This document shows, one piece after another, positions 35,463-45,433 of a stretch of DNA of 64,000 nucleotides (position 1 is its first letter; each line of letters opens with the position of its first letter). The translations under genes were made by a program, and so were the position numbers. The notes under the pieces are model-generated. The model saw only the letters and a program-made list of their open reading frames with translations. It ran no database searches and was not told the DNA's origin. Origin of the DNA: Paragorgia papillata (Eukaryota > Cnidaria > Anthozoa > Scleralcyonacea > Coralliidae). Location of the stretch: contig JAWNZC010000231.1 in the NCBI GenBank assembly GCA_035771165.1, positions 62,001 through 126,000 on the forward strand, given 5' to 3'.

Positions 35463-35825
35463 ACAAACAAATGTCTGTTGAGCATTCTTTTAAAGTTAAA
35501 TTGTGCCAATGCAAGATATCTTATTTATTTCATTGCATTTTTAGTCACTGACTACTAAATTTAAAGTGCATATACGAGAATTTTCATTTTTTTTCTAAAA
35601 ATCGGCCGTATTGAGACGATTCTAACGATACCTAATAACTCTCCTTCAACGGATGAAAACTGCCCGAGATATTTGGTTCTAAACATGGCGAAAATAGTTT
35701 TTTTCAAAACATGGCCGGGAGAAAAGAGCCTGAGTCCGAATAAGGCTGATGACGTCAAATCGAGACAAGCTGTATTTGCGACTACAGTTGTTTAGTATAC
35801 AATTGAGGACGAAATACCTTCGCGG

Positions 35826-36075
35826 TGTGTTGTATTCGGATGTTTCAACAAGCCAGACCCTAAAAACGGTACAATACTTCATAGGAAAGTTTCACGATGA
35901 AGATTTAATACCAGTAGCAATAGAATGATGCCAATGTTAGGATGTTAAGTGCGAACGCAAAGATACAGTATGGCGCACTGTATGGTCTAAGCATTTCAAC
36001 TGGCCAGATGGTTTCTTCGAAAACATTGTTTTCAAGACAAGAGAAGCCCTATATCCCGTGGCTAAAAAGGGCTGA
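35826..36075 (+). pseudogene. THAP-like zinc-finger remnant
   Basis: In successive frames: CVVFGCFNKPDPKNGTILHR (C-x4-C, as in the C2CH THAP finger), then a stretch reading VWSKHFNWPDGFF, which fits the THAP C-x2-H segment SKHF with Cys replaced by Trp-Ser context. THAP domains bind DNA and are common in P-element and Kolobok transposases. Several frame changes separate the pieces, so no protein can be made. Confidence 0.5.
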
Positions 36076-37061
36076 TATATTAGAGAAACCTTCTACCCAC
36101 CATATTTACTGGAGACAAACGCGAAGGAAAGCTTTGAATTGAGAGTCGAGCGCGACAAGAGGATTCAACGCAACATGAGCAATATGCAATAATCAACAAA
36201 CTCGTTGCATGTTTTGATTCAATTATTTTAACAAACACGGACTCCAGGTAAAATAACTTTTTTAGATATTTAGAATTAGAAAGAAGTGCTCCTGAGAAAC
36301 CACAACCTTGCAGATCATCTGAATACATCGAGCATGAAAATATAATGAAAACAAAACAAGCATATGTCGTTATGTCGAACATCTTGTCAGCTGCCTTAAT
36401 TCTCGCGTTTATACATGAACCACCGACTTTTTTCTCGAGCTTTACAGCTATTTACTGTGGTTGGTATGATTAAGGTTTTCTGCGTATTCATATCTATAGA
36501 ATAAAGCTACAGTTTGGAAGATCATTAAAATTGTATTCCTGACATGCCAATAAATATTATAATTTATCAATGGCACAAGTGTTTTACCTGTCGGTCCTGT
36601 CAGACCGCAAATTAGCTAAAACATAAACAGACTCTGGAAATTACAGAAACGGAGATAAATACAGAGTTGCCTACGGATGAGGCTAGAGATGAATATGTTA
36701 TAAAGGGCTTAAGGCCCAATTATCCTCAGCTGTAACAGATTTACGTAAAAGCTGTAAAGAGAAAAATATCAGTGGTTCCTGCGAGAAGACATGCAGCTGA
36801 CAAGGTGCTTGACAGGACGATATCAGACTGCTTGTTTTGTTTTGTTTTCATTAAATATTCAAGAGTAGATGTATTTCAAGGGTATATGGAAGATTGTGAT
36901 TTTTCAGTGGTATTTGACTCTTCTTCGTATTTCCTAAATATCTAAAAAGTTATACCGAGGGTCCATATTTGTGGAAAAAAATGCATTAAATTACAATATA
37001 CAACGGGTTTGTTGATTTCTCACTGTGTGACTCGGATCGCTCGCCCTGAAAGCGCTTCTTG

Positions 37062-37409
37062 GGGGCTGTTTATATGAGAGGCGAGTCAGCTCGGTAAGCG
37101 GGATAGCCCAGTGAGCGAGATAATTTCTGGCTCGCGTTTATATGAACGAATTTCATCCCGCCTACCGGGATCAGGGATGATTTTAGTCGAAACAATAGAT
37201 GGCGTCGGCATCCCTTTGAAAAATCATCCTGGTAACCGAGATCTCGCCTCTTTCAATCTACTCTTTCAAGTGAGATCTCGCTAACCCGGCTAGCCCGTTT
37301 GGCCATATAAACGCAGAGGAATTTTTAACAGGAAAATAACTACAGTGAGATCTCGCTTACTGGGCCATCCCGCTTACCGGGCTGACTCGCCTCTCATATA
37401 AACAGCCCC
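37062..37409. mobile_element. 348-bp MITE nested in the TTAA element
   Basis: TIRs of about 60 bp begin GGGGCTGTTTATATGAGAGG on both sides (GCGAGTCAGCnCGGTAAGCG next). A likely imperfect 7-8-bp target duplication, CTTCTTGG / CTTTTGG, flanks it. It sits in the interior of the 2388-bp element and is therefore younger. Confidence 0.8.
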
Positions 37410-37997
37410 TTTTGGTGGTCGTGTGGAGCAGATGCGGGTGGGTAGAACGTTACTCTAATACCATCCATTTCTATACACGAGATATAGAGCTTATCTTGTA
37501 CTGGAAAACTACTCTTCCAGCGAAACCGACGTACTGGCTTACAGTTTGTGTGCGTTTGCGCTTAACAAGTTAACAACGCAAAGTTGGCGTCTTTCTCTTG
37601 CCTACAATCTTAAACCTTTAGTGTAAGCCTTCCTGTGAAGTGTTATACCATTCTCTGAGTTTATGTCATTAACTGGTTTGTTGAAACACTCGAATAAAAC
37701 ACACCGCGAAGGTTATTTTGTCCGCAATTGTAAAGTAAACAACTGTAGTCGAAATTACAGCTTGTCCCGATTTGACGTCATCAAGCATACTCGTACTCAG
37801 ACTCTTTTCTCCCGGCCATGTTTTGAAAAACTCGTGTTTGGAACCAAATATCTTGGGCAGTTTTCATCCGTTGAAGGAGTGTTATATATCGTTAGAATCG
37901 TCTCAATACGGCCGATTTTTAGAAAAAAAATGAAAATTCTCGTATATGCACTTTAAAAAAAAGTCATACTTTAGGAATGAACCTTTTCGTCACTTAC

Positions 37998-39233
37998 TTG
38001 TATCTGGGAGCTTTCTTTGATAAATTTGCCATGGTGGCACGAAATAACTCCTCTTCGTAGAAGCCCAGCTCCCGGAATTGACAATGTGATCTGCTTCTTT
38101 GGCCTGAAGAAAGTATCTCCATGATGTACTTGTAAGTTTCACCATCAAAAAGTAAACATGAACCTTTCACTTCGTCTAGCCTCATGTCAACCGTCCTTTC
38201 GATGGCCATGTCGTTCTCTTGTAAATCCGGCAGTTGTTTCATCCTGATTTCCTCCATCACCTTCAGGGCACGATAGTTCTTCTCCAAGGCCTTTTTTCCA
38301 CAACAGCAGCGTTGAATCGTGATTTACCCCCATCTTATTTTGCAACACGGTCATACGAGGTGGAGATGTACAGACGCCAAGGTGATTAAGACGTGTAATG
38401 TCCCGATCGCTTGCCCCGCTGTGGCATAAAATTGTAGAAATTCGGTAAGCCAAAGCCGACATAGATTGGTTTCTTGCGCGTGCAGCAACAGCAGCTGCTA
38501 GAGCAGTTGGATTGGTTGCTTTGCTTGCAAATTGCAGTAAAGCTTTCACACCACAGGCACCTCGAATGCAAGCATTCCAAACGGGAAGGTATGCCGACAT
38601 TTCTTGTAAGACTAACTTGTTGGAAAACGCTTGAAGTTGTTGCGGATCTGTGCCTTTTAACACAGAGTCTGACTTACTGTAACTCTTGAACTCTTTAGAA
38701 ACCTTTCTAGATATTACTGGAACAAGTTCCTCAAATATATCTTTGTGATTTACCATAGCGTTGGCAACTGGTTTCCATTGTTTGAGGGCCAGGTTTTTAA
38801 CTATCATCTTGGTATTTCTGTCCGGTATTGTACGCATTGACATAGATCCGGAGCTGGGACTGATGAGTAAAACCTTTACCATAGTATCCATCTGTGGATC
38901 AAAATCCTCAATATTGCGAAGTGCGAACTCTTCAGACACTGGTGGTTCATTTGTCTCCATCTCGGTCTGCACGGTGTCCTCCATAGATTCGTGACCACTG
39001 ATAAATAATGCCTTCCTCCTTTCTCTCCGATTCATCTGTTTCGGTTCACCATCTGTATTCTTTTCCTTTGGTGGTGTCGTAGTAGATTTAAGAAGTTTTC
39101 TGCGACCAGGACTTCGATCAGGCGTTGCCACTGATGTTGGTAGAAGTCGTTTGAAACGAGTGTTCTCCTCATCATCGATGACGGCTGTTAAAAACTGGGG
39201 GTGCGTTTTATTTACAGCATCTTTGATGATTTT
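37998..39233 (-). pseudogene. 1236-bp exon of an uncharacterised protein, frameshifted
   Basis: Bounded by an acceptor (GATAG, AG at 39235-39234) and a strong donor AA|GTAAGTG at 37997. About 410 codons: an N-terminal basic, Ser/Pro-rich linker (SPGRRKLLKS, MNRRERRKAL), an acidic stretch, then a helical segment including YLPVWNACIRGACGVKALLQ and SALAYRISTILCHSGASDRD and a following LNHLGVCTSP. The frame shifts by one base in AAAAAAGG at about 38290, after which it is open to the donor. It resembles the N-terminal region of large cnidarian and other invertebrate proteins carrying DUF6589, but that domain would lie in the next exon, which is not seen. The TTAA transposon inserted 34-38 bp past the donor, in the intron. 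Function unknown. Confidence 0.5.
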
Positions 39234-39417
39234 CTATCGAGTCGTGTTATTACTCATCGCGCGACAAAAGATATCTATCCTTCATTCCATTTAACTACAT
39301 TTAACAGCTGCATCGCTTGTGCAGGTTGGGTGCCTGGGTCATCCAGGGGTTTCCACTTCCACAGCCAGCCCCCACCCAGATAGGATACCGCTCTCATGAC
39401 TGGCAAATCCCCGCAAC

Positions 39418-39499
39418 CCAGCCATGAGCCCCCACACCACGCCGAAGGGACCCCCGACCTGATTTGTGGTCAGGTCGGAGCCCGGGGGCTCATGGCTGG
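39418..39499. repeat. GC-rich two-tier hairpin near DIRS 3' end
   Basis: Outer arms CCAGCCATGAGCCCCC (39418-39433) and 39484-39499 pair perfectly. Inner arms CCGACCTGA (39454-39462) and 39470-39478 pair around a 7-base loop. It lies about 100 bp past the recombinase stop and may be part of the DIRS terminal inverted region. Confidence 0.75.
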
Positions 39500-39602
39500 A
39501 GGAAGCCAGAGCCGCTGCTAACGCAAAATCCCGAAGCACCCAACAGTATTAAATTACGGTATTAAATTACTGTCAACCATATACCAAATATTTCCTACCT
39601 GG

Positions 39603-40413
39603 TCAGACCAGCTTCTCTGAGACACTGAGAATTGTATGGACTGGAGTTCTAATATATATTTGATATGCATCACTGGACCATCTTCCTAATGTTTTAATCA
39701 AGTGATCCTGGACCGCTTGTCCTGCTGCTGTAGTCGCTGCCCCGATGCGAAAACTGTGGCCTGAGAACTGTCCTGGAATGCCTGCTGCGTGGAGAATGGA
39801 TTGAATTGTGGTGGATAAAGTGCGACGAGTTAGTGGACTACCATCCATGTTGATAAACAATGGGCCTGTGGAAGGACCCAGGAGCTTGAAATAACGTACG
39901 GTAGCTGTAATTGGGCAGAGAGCTGGCTTCCGTTTGCCAATGCAGATATAGCACCCTTGCCGAAATGGGTCTGTTTTCGACCTTTTTATATGTATTTTAA
40001 TACTAGTAGGGTTCACCATAGAGTCCACTTGCAGATCATGTGTGGTGGTGTGACAGTTTGGATCAAACGTTGAGATGACAGTAAACTCCCCCGCCCGCAA
40101 GAAGCCAAAGAAACCTATACAACAAGCTGCCCACAGCATATGACATGGTTGTACGTAGATAAATCTAGAGAGTGGTAGATAACGCGCTGAGCTTGCCTGT
40201 GATTGGACAGCGTTTAATTTTCTTAGTGCCTTGACAGCGATTTATGCCGCGTAGGACCCGCTGTAGTTGGAGACAGTCCACCAATGGGGATGGATAGCCT
40301 TGCTCAATATGGAGAGCCCGAACCCCTGACAGATAGACCTTTATTGAAGTATGGTATAAGCTGTCTGCTAAATGTGAGCAGAAGCGTATAAGTGTTTTCT
40401 GACTGGCTTGCAA
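39603..40413 (-). pseudogene. DIRS tyrosine recombinase
   Basis: Tyrosine recombinase that would integrate circular DIRS DNA without target duplication. The N-terminal SAM-like part is 40413-40165 (LYHTSIKVYLSGVRALHIEQ). The catalytic part, 40139-39603, has the first Arg in FFGFLRAGEF, His-x-x-Arg in GHSFRIGAATT, Trp in GRWSSDAYQ and the probable nucleophile Tyr in YQIYIRTP. The two parts are in different frames, with a break near 40165-40150, so the gene is inactive. It follows the RT/RNase H gene on the same strand, the usual DIRS order. Confidence 0.85.
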
Positions 40414-40457
40414 AATTGAACCATCATGTTTGATCTAATTGTCCTGGATGGAGAACT

Positions 40458-41342
40458 CTACGAAACGTCGTTGTGCCGAAGTGTACACACGATGGGTGGA
40501 AGGTACCAAACATGGAGCACTGACTGAGGAACTGTTGTTGCCACCTGATCTGCATGTGGTGCCAACTGGCGACAACGCTGAAATTGAAATCGAGAAAGGG
40601 CGTCAGCGACGGGATTCGACTTACATTGGACGTGAGTTGCTGTAAATGTGAATGAATGCCGAGCTGCCATCAGGAGAAGATATCGAAGTAGAATCATCAA
40701 GTTAGGGTCTTTCGCTGTGCCTGACTGCAGTACATCCACGACCGATTTATTTTCCGATAAGAACTCCACTCGACGTGATGACCACAAGTCACCCCACAGG
40801 GTTGCTGCTATAACAATGGGAAACAGCTCTTTGTATGCAATGGAGAGGCCCAATTGAGATTCTGACCAAAAACCAGTGAACCACTGAGACATAAAGATAG
40901 CCCCATAGCCGACGGTGCCTGAAGCATCAGATGATATCTAAAAATCTGGTAAAGGGGCCCACTCTGGAGACAAGAAGAAACTTTTTCCATTCCAGGATTT
41001 AAAGAACTCTAACCACCAGCTTAGGTCTAGGTGAAATTCACGATTAAGGCGGATTGGGTGGTCTTCCCGTCGGAATGCAGAGAGGAGGTTTGTCATTTGG
41101 CGAAGGAAGGTCCGGCCCTGTGGCATTTCTTTACATGCATGCTGAAGATAGCCAATGAGAGATTCCAGTTTCTTTCGTGTGCAGTGGCATTTGCTGGACC
41201 ACGATGTTAGTAGTGACATAATTAGCTTAAACTTGTCTTTTGGTAAACATGCTTGAAGTTTGATTGGGTCTAGTTCAATACCTAGGATAATGATACGCGT
41301 TGATGGGCCTTCGAATTTATACGGTGAAGAGGAATACCCCAA
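40458..41342 (-). pseudogene. DIRS reverse transcriptase C-terminus and RNase H, truncated
   Basis: Minus strand. 41342-40938 carries the RT connection region (IIILGIELDPIKLQACLPKD, KLESLIGYLQHACKEMP). An in-frame TAG at 40938-40940 precedes the RNase H domain: SDASGTVGYGAIF (first Asp), AYKELFPIV (Glu), FLSENKSVVDVLQSG where the usual Asp of D-N is Glu, and NPVADALSRF (last Asp). The catalytic fingers and palm with the YxDD box are missing, so the element is 5'-truncated at about 41342. Reading order RT, RNase H, then recombinase matches DIRS-group retrotransposons. Confidence 0.85.
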
Positions 41343-41911
41343 GAGTTTCCCGTTGTTGTAGACGCGTTTACTGGAGCTGTTGATGATGCTATTGGCGAAT
41401 CAGTCGGTGAAGACATTGTAGCCCTGCTGTTATTAGTGGGACGGATCATAACTGGGCAATTTACCCGAACACTTAGCCAGAATCGGTACTAATGCACGAC
41501 GACTGACGTTTACTACGCTTGATCGGCCAAGAAAAAAACAAACCAAAAACAAGATACACACAAACAACTTTCACGCTTCGATGAACTGTACTTTCCGCGA
41601 CGCTACGTTGAGCAATACTCACCCGTCCAACTGACGACCACTTGTATCTGCCTGACCCGCTAGAGACCGCTGACCGCTGTCCCGCTTTACTGACCGCTCT
41701 TAGTTGTTAACTTACTTAAATTCCATTTAACTACATCAAGAATGACAAAATATACCAAGCATCACAGGAGCAGCAAAAATTTAAACAAGTGTCAAAACGC
41801 AAATTAAAACAAAACGGACAACAAAATGTCGGTTGCTGGGAACACGAATCAAATTTGATAGTCTTTAATTCCTACAAATAATTTTATGTTTTCTTTTAAT
41901 TTGAATCACAG
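41343..41911. other. Non-coding flank of the DIRS copy
   Basis: The sequence next to the RT truncation reads GTAGACGCGTTTACTGGAGC and does not continue the RT. No gene recognised. Confidence 0.35.
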
Positions 41912-41980
41912 AACATGAGGGTCAAAAGACCTCGCCAGTTCCATCGAACCTGCAAATAATAGAATCATTTGCAGATAAAG
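41912..41980 (+). CDS. 69-bp duplicated exon, copy A
   Basis: Acceptor TTTGAATCACAG, exon AACATGAGGG...GATAAAG, donor GTAATATG. With two leading and one trailing base it reads HEGQKTSPVPSNLQIIESFA plus DK, no stop. Length 69 keeps the frame, so the exon is symmetric. Near-identical copies with the same intron flanks lie at 45126 and 45345. The protein segment is Ser/Pro-rich and likely disordered. Family not recognised. Upstream exons are not identified. Confidence 0.5.
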
Positions 41981-42029
41981 GTAATATGGTAACATGCTTC
42001 AATATTTATCTTTGGATTATGATATACCC

Positions 42030-42190
42030 AATCTCGTACCCGGAGCCTGCAATCCTTTTGGCCCAGGATCAGAGGCTCTGGGATAATCCATCGCCGGAAA
42101 CCGAAAAACCGCCTTCAGCCGGTGATGGATTATCCCAGAGCTTCCGTTCCTTGGTAGTGACCAAAAGGATCGCAGCCTCTGGGTATTAGA
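42030..42190. repeat. GAGCC mini-elements 8 and 9, joined as a palindrome
   Basis: CCGGAGCCTGCAATCCTTTTGG... and its diverged inverse CCAAAAGGATCGCAGCC... flank a centre with GGATAATCCATCGCCGG and CCGGTGATGGATTATCC. The whole 150-bp unit is a foldback. Confidence 0.8.
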
Positions 42191-42482
42191 TTGTATGCCC
42201 TGTGCTCTCGAAAGTAAAGTTCTTGAAACGGACTTCTTATGGCATATAGGGTGGTGGGAGTCAAATGGGAGGTATTTGTCAGTATGTGTGGGTTTTTATC
42301 GGTGTACCGCAGTTTCAAGATTCCCGTGGTCTGTTCTTTTGACAATCAAATCCAAAAAAGGTAAACTTGTATTCGTTTCACGTTCTACGGTGAATTGAAT
42401 CGAAGGCTCAATCGAATTTAAGTGATTTAGAAGAATTTCCACTTTATTTTTGGATACCGCAGACATGAGCACGGATAGCGTG

Positions 42483-42735
42483 TGCTGTTAGGGCGCTGGC
42501 TCTCAACAATAATTATTAAGCACGGTTAGATGGGGTTAGTACTTGAATGGGAACAACCCCGTTCTCGAGCTTGGGACTCATGTGAGTAGAGTTTAGTGTG
42601 CTCTCTGTGTGCTCCGAGGGTTTTTCGCCGGGTTCTCCGGTTTTCCTCCCTCCCTAAAATCAACACCTACGGCTTAGCTGCATGGGACCCGTGGTCTGAA
42701 CTGTGTCGTATGGCGGCCTAACATGAAGCGTCTTT
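42483..42735 (+). mobile_element. 5S rRNA-derived SINE, copy 2
   Basis: On + the head includes AAGCACGGTTAGATGGGGTT and TAGTACTTGAATGGG, which aligns with 5S rRNA (TAAGCAGGGT ... TTAGTACTTGGATGGG). The body has GTGAGTAGAGTTTAGT and CTCCGGTTTTCCTCCCTCC, the inverse of copy 1. Flanking direct repeats were not determined. Confidence 0.75.
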
Positions 42736-43445
42736 TTCTGGAAACGATATGTCGATGATGTTTAAATCGTGATGACGGCGGTCTATTGCCGGAAGCATAT
42801 TTGCTTCTTGTTGATAGATAACGTCATTAATGGTTCTATGGGAGTATAAATATGGTATTTATTCGAGATATGCCATTTTGTAAAATTCAAAAAATAAGTT
42901 TAAGTCTCCTCAACATTTGGAACTAGTTATCGTAGAGTGTTCAGACATATATTGAACAATAACTCTTTCCCTGGCGAACATATTGATATATAGTGCAATT
43001 TTACAAGTGTACTGGAATTCTACAAATTGAGCGTAATACTTGCTTCTTTTATACTCCTGAATAATTGTTTTATTTGATTTGTCACAATTTACAAGTTTTA
43101 CAATTATATATATATATTTATGTAGGTTCATCAAGTAACCATTGTTAACTGAGAGGTTAGCAATAATTACTTAGCTTACCAATTACCGCGTGGGCTAAAA
43201 ACCTTTCAAAAAATCTTAAATGAAACAGAACATAATGAAAGTGAGTTTTTCATCCGTGAATGATACCTTAAATCTACTGAATTTCTTTTTAACGAAAGAA
43301 ACAGCACAGACTTCCCTGCACAGACTTCCCTCCACAGACTTCGCTTTTTGTTCACTCTAAACACTGATGAAGACCAAGACAATTATTTAGAAAAAAATAA
43401 TTCTCTATATGGACCTCGCAGCCGGTAAATAAGATATATATACAG

Positions 43446-43477
<32 letters not shown>

Positions 43478-44300
43478 GGGATATGAGGAATATCTCACTC
43501 GTTCGCTGCGCTCACTCGTGAGATATTGTCCTTGCCACTCGAACATAAAATCCATATCTTTGAGCGACCGTGTAATGTTCTATTTATTATATGGACAATG
43601 AAATTATGCGTGGAAGTGATGTTGATAAACTGGGTTTAATGCAAAAACTACAACCGCTTGACCTAAAAACTTTTAGAAAATACAAATGAAAATGCAACAA
43701 TTTCTTCGAATACGTCATTTTACGTGAAAAACTGAATTAAGATAAGTTACTGGCTCAAATTTACTTTATTCGAAATTTACGGCAAAACGCGAAAATTTTG
43801 ACTTGTCGATATGTCACTCGATGTATACACACACACACACATACACACATACACACACAATTCAGAACAACTGTAAATTTAAAAACTTATTTATCAACAT
43901 TTCGGGAATCAGCCCCTTTTAAATCAAGACACAAGTATACAAGATGTGGACGTCCTATATTTTTTGTTTCCAGACTAATTAACGTTCAAAATTACAAATT
44001 ACTACAACATTCTTTTGTAAAATCAACACCTATATCTATATAATGTCCCCAATTAGCTGTAACATTGTTAAATAAAGTTGTCTCTAGTCTAATCTAGAGC
44101 AACAAAGTTCATTAAATATTACTTTTGGTTTTGACACAAAAAATAAAGTTTAAAAAATCAACAAAGTTTTAACTAATATTAATTCTGTAAAAAAAATGTC
44201 TTTATATTTCATATGATGAATGCTTAACAACGTGGCGTAAAATGTGTGAAAACACCTAAACACTTCAAAAGATTTTTAACAAAACTTTCTCTTTTTCCAG
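42736..44300. other. Intronic/intergenic with simple repeats
   Basis: (TA)n at 43435-43473 and (CA)n at 43823-43860. At 43485-43530 a small palindrome, ATATCTCACTCGTTCGCTGC ... CACTCGTGAGATAT. No gene. Confidence 0.45.
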
Positions 44301-44404
44301 GTACACCAACAGAAAGTACTGCTAACCATGATAACATGGACAACAATTCAGAACCTGAAAGTGATCCAGAGAATCTACCAAATAGTCAAACTGCAATTTA
44401 CTAA
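44301..44404 (+). CDS. Terminal exon candidate, acidic tail
   Basis: Strong acceptor TTTCTCTTTTTCCAG. In the phase set by the 69-bp exons (one base carried over, then GT) it reads GTPTESTANHDNMDNNSEPE and on through SDPENLPNSQTAIY to TAA at 44402. Asp/Glu/Asn/Ser-rich, probably disordered. It shares phase with exons A, C and D, so it could be an alternative last exon of the same gene. Confidence 0.45.
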
Positions 44405-45125
44405 AAAAGAAAAATTAGGTGTTTATTGACGTCGCCAAAATACGGAACTATAATATAGAACAAACTGACCAGGAATCCTGCGTGTGGGTGCCTGAGTACA
44501 ATGTTGGAAAAATCATATTAAAGCCAGTTTTTCGGACATATAACTGAATTGGCCTGGACCCATAGCTAGGCTATATTGTTTTCTTGGGCGTTATGAAGAA
44601 ATTACTCTTGCATCTTTTTCTATGTATATAACTTGTCCAGCGTGTTTCAACATCATTATAGAACAAGCTACAAAAAGAAAATATTTGCCAACTTCGTAAC
44701 AAATAAGAATAATATGCATTATCTCGGTTTATATTGAACTCGGTCATGCGCGCGAGGTGTGGTGGACTAAGTGTAGTATTACCAACACCGTTTAAAAACG
44801 TCTGTGCATGCACGTGCAATTTTGCAATATTGTGTTCTTATTTAGAGCTAAAATACAATAATCTTCTATAGTTAGGCCAAACGTTTATGAAAAACTAGCA
44901 ACTCAATTATGTCTGAAAGTAATTTATTTGCAAGTAAAAGATAAGGTTACGGAAGTGTAATATAGCTAGGACCAACTTGTGGGGACAAAGATATTTAATA
45001 TTTCCTAATAATTAGTCAAAAGCCATTTTACATTGCCACATTTTACGTGTACCACAACAACAACAACACGACAGCAAGAAAAACCATCATACGGTTGATA
45101 TGATTTCTTTCAATTTTTATAACAG
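44405..45125. other. Intron with duplicated module
   Basis: 44820-44990 matches 46310-46495 (shared TTTATGAAAAACTAGCAACTC), showing that the exon-plus-intron block was duplicated. No other gene. Confidence 0.5.
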
Positions 45126-45190
45126 AAATGAGAATCAACAAAATTCGCCACTAGGGAACCAGCACATCGTAGAATCAGTTCCAGACAAAG
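45126..45190 (+). pseudogene. Duplicated exon, copy B (65 bp, out of phase)
   Basis: Acceptor TTATAACAG and donor GTAATATG as in copies A and C, but 65 bp rather than 69. The reading matched at the 3' end gives QQNSPLGNQHIVESVPDK. A net loss of 4 bp leaves it incompatible with the common phase, so inclusion would shift the frame. More diverged than A and C. Confidence 0.45.
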
Positions 45191-45344
45191 GTAATATGCT
45201 TCAGTATTTACCTTTAGATTGTGAAATACCTAAAAGTTTTAAATTGTAATTTTTGTACGTCTTTAGCACAAAAGGTAATGTTCTGTTCTATTTAGAGCTA
45301 GAATACAATTATATTTTATAGCTAGGCCAGCTATTTTATAACAG

Positions 45345-45413
45345 AACATGTGAGTCAAACGACCTCGCCGGTACCACCGAACCTGCAAATAATAGAATCA
45401 GTTGCAGACAAAG
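45345..45413 (+). CDS. 69-bp duplicated exon, copy C
   Basis: Acceptor TTTTATAACAG, donor GTAATATC. In the common phase it reads HVSQTTSPVPPNLQIIESVA plus DK, closely matching copy A, with no stop. Retention of length, phase and both splice sites suggests it is usable. Confidence 0.5.
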
Positions 45414-45433
45414 GTAATATCCTTCATTATTAT

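Larger units (their letters stand above)
35565..37952. mobile_element. 2388-bp TTAA-target transposon (Kolobok-like)
   Basis: Exact TTAA duplications at 35561-35564 and 37953-37956. TIRs of about 300 bp start AGTGCATATACGAGAATTTT on both sides. The left TIR runs into a THAP-like coding remnant, and the first codons of that frame also appear, inverted, in the right TIR, so both ends carry the gene start. A further remnant near 36645-36800 reads DEYVIKGLRPNYPQL. TTAA targets occur in Kolobok and piggyBac; the THAP-like remnant favours Kolobok. The coding sequence is broken by many stops. Confidence 0.75.
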
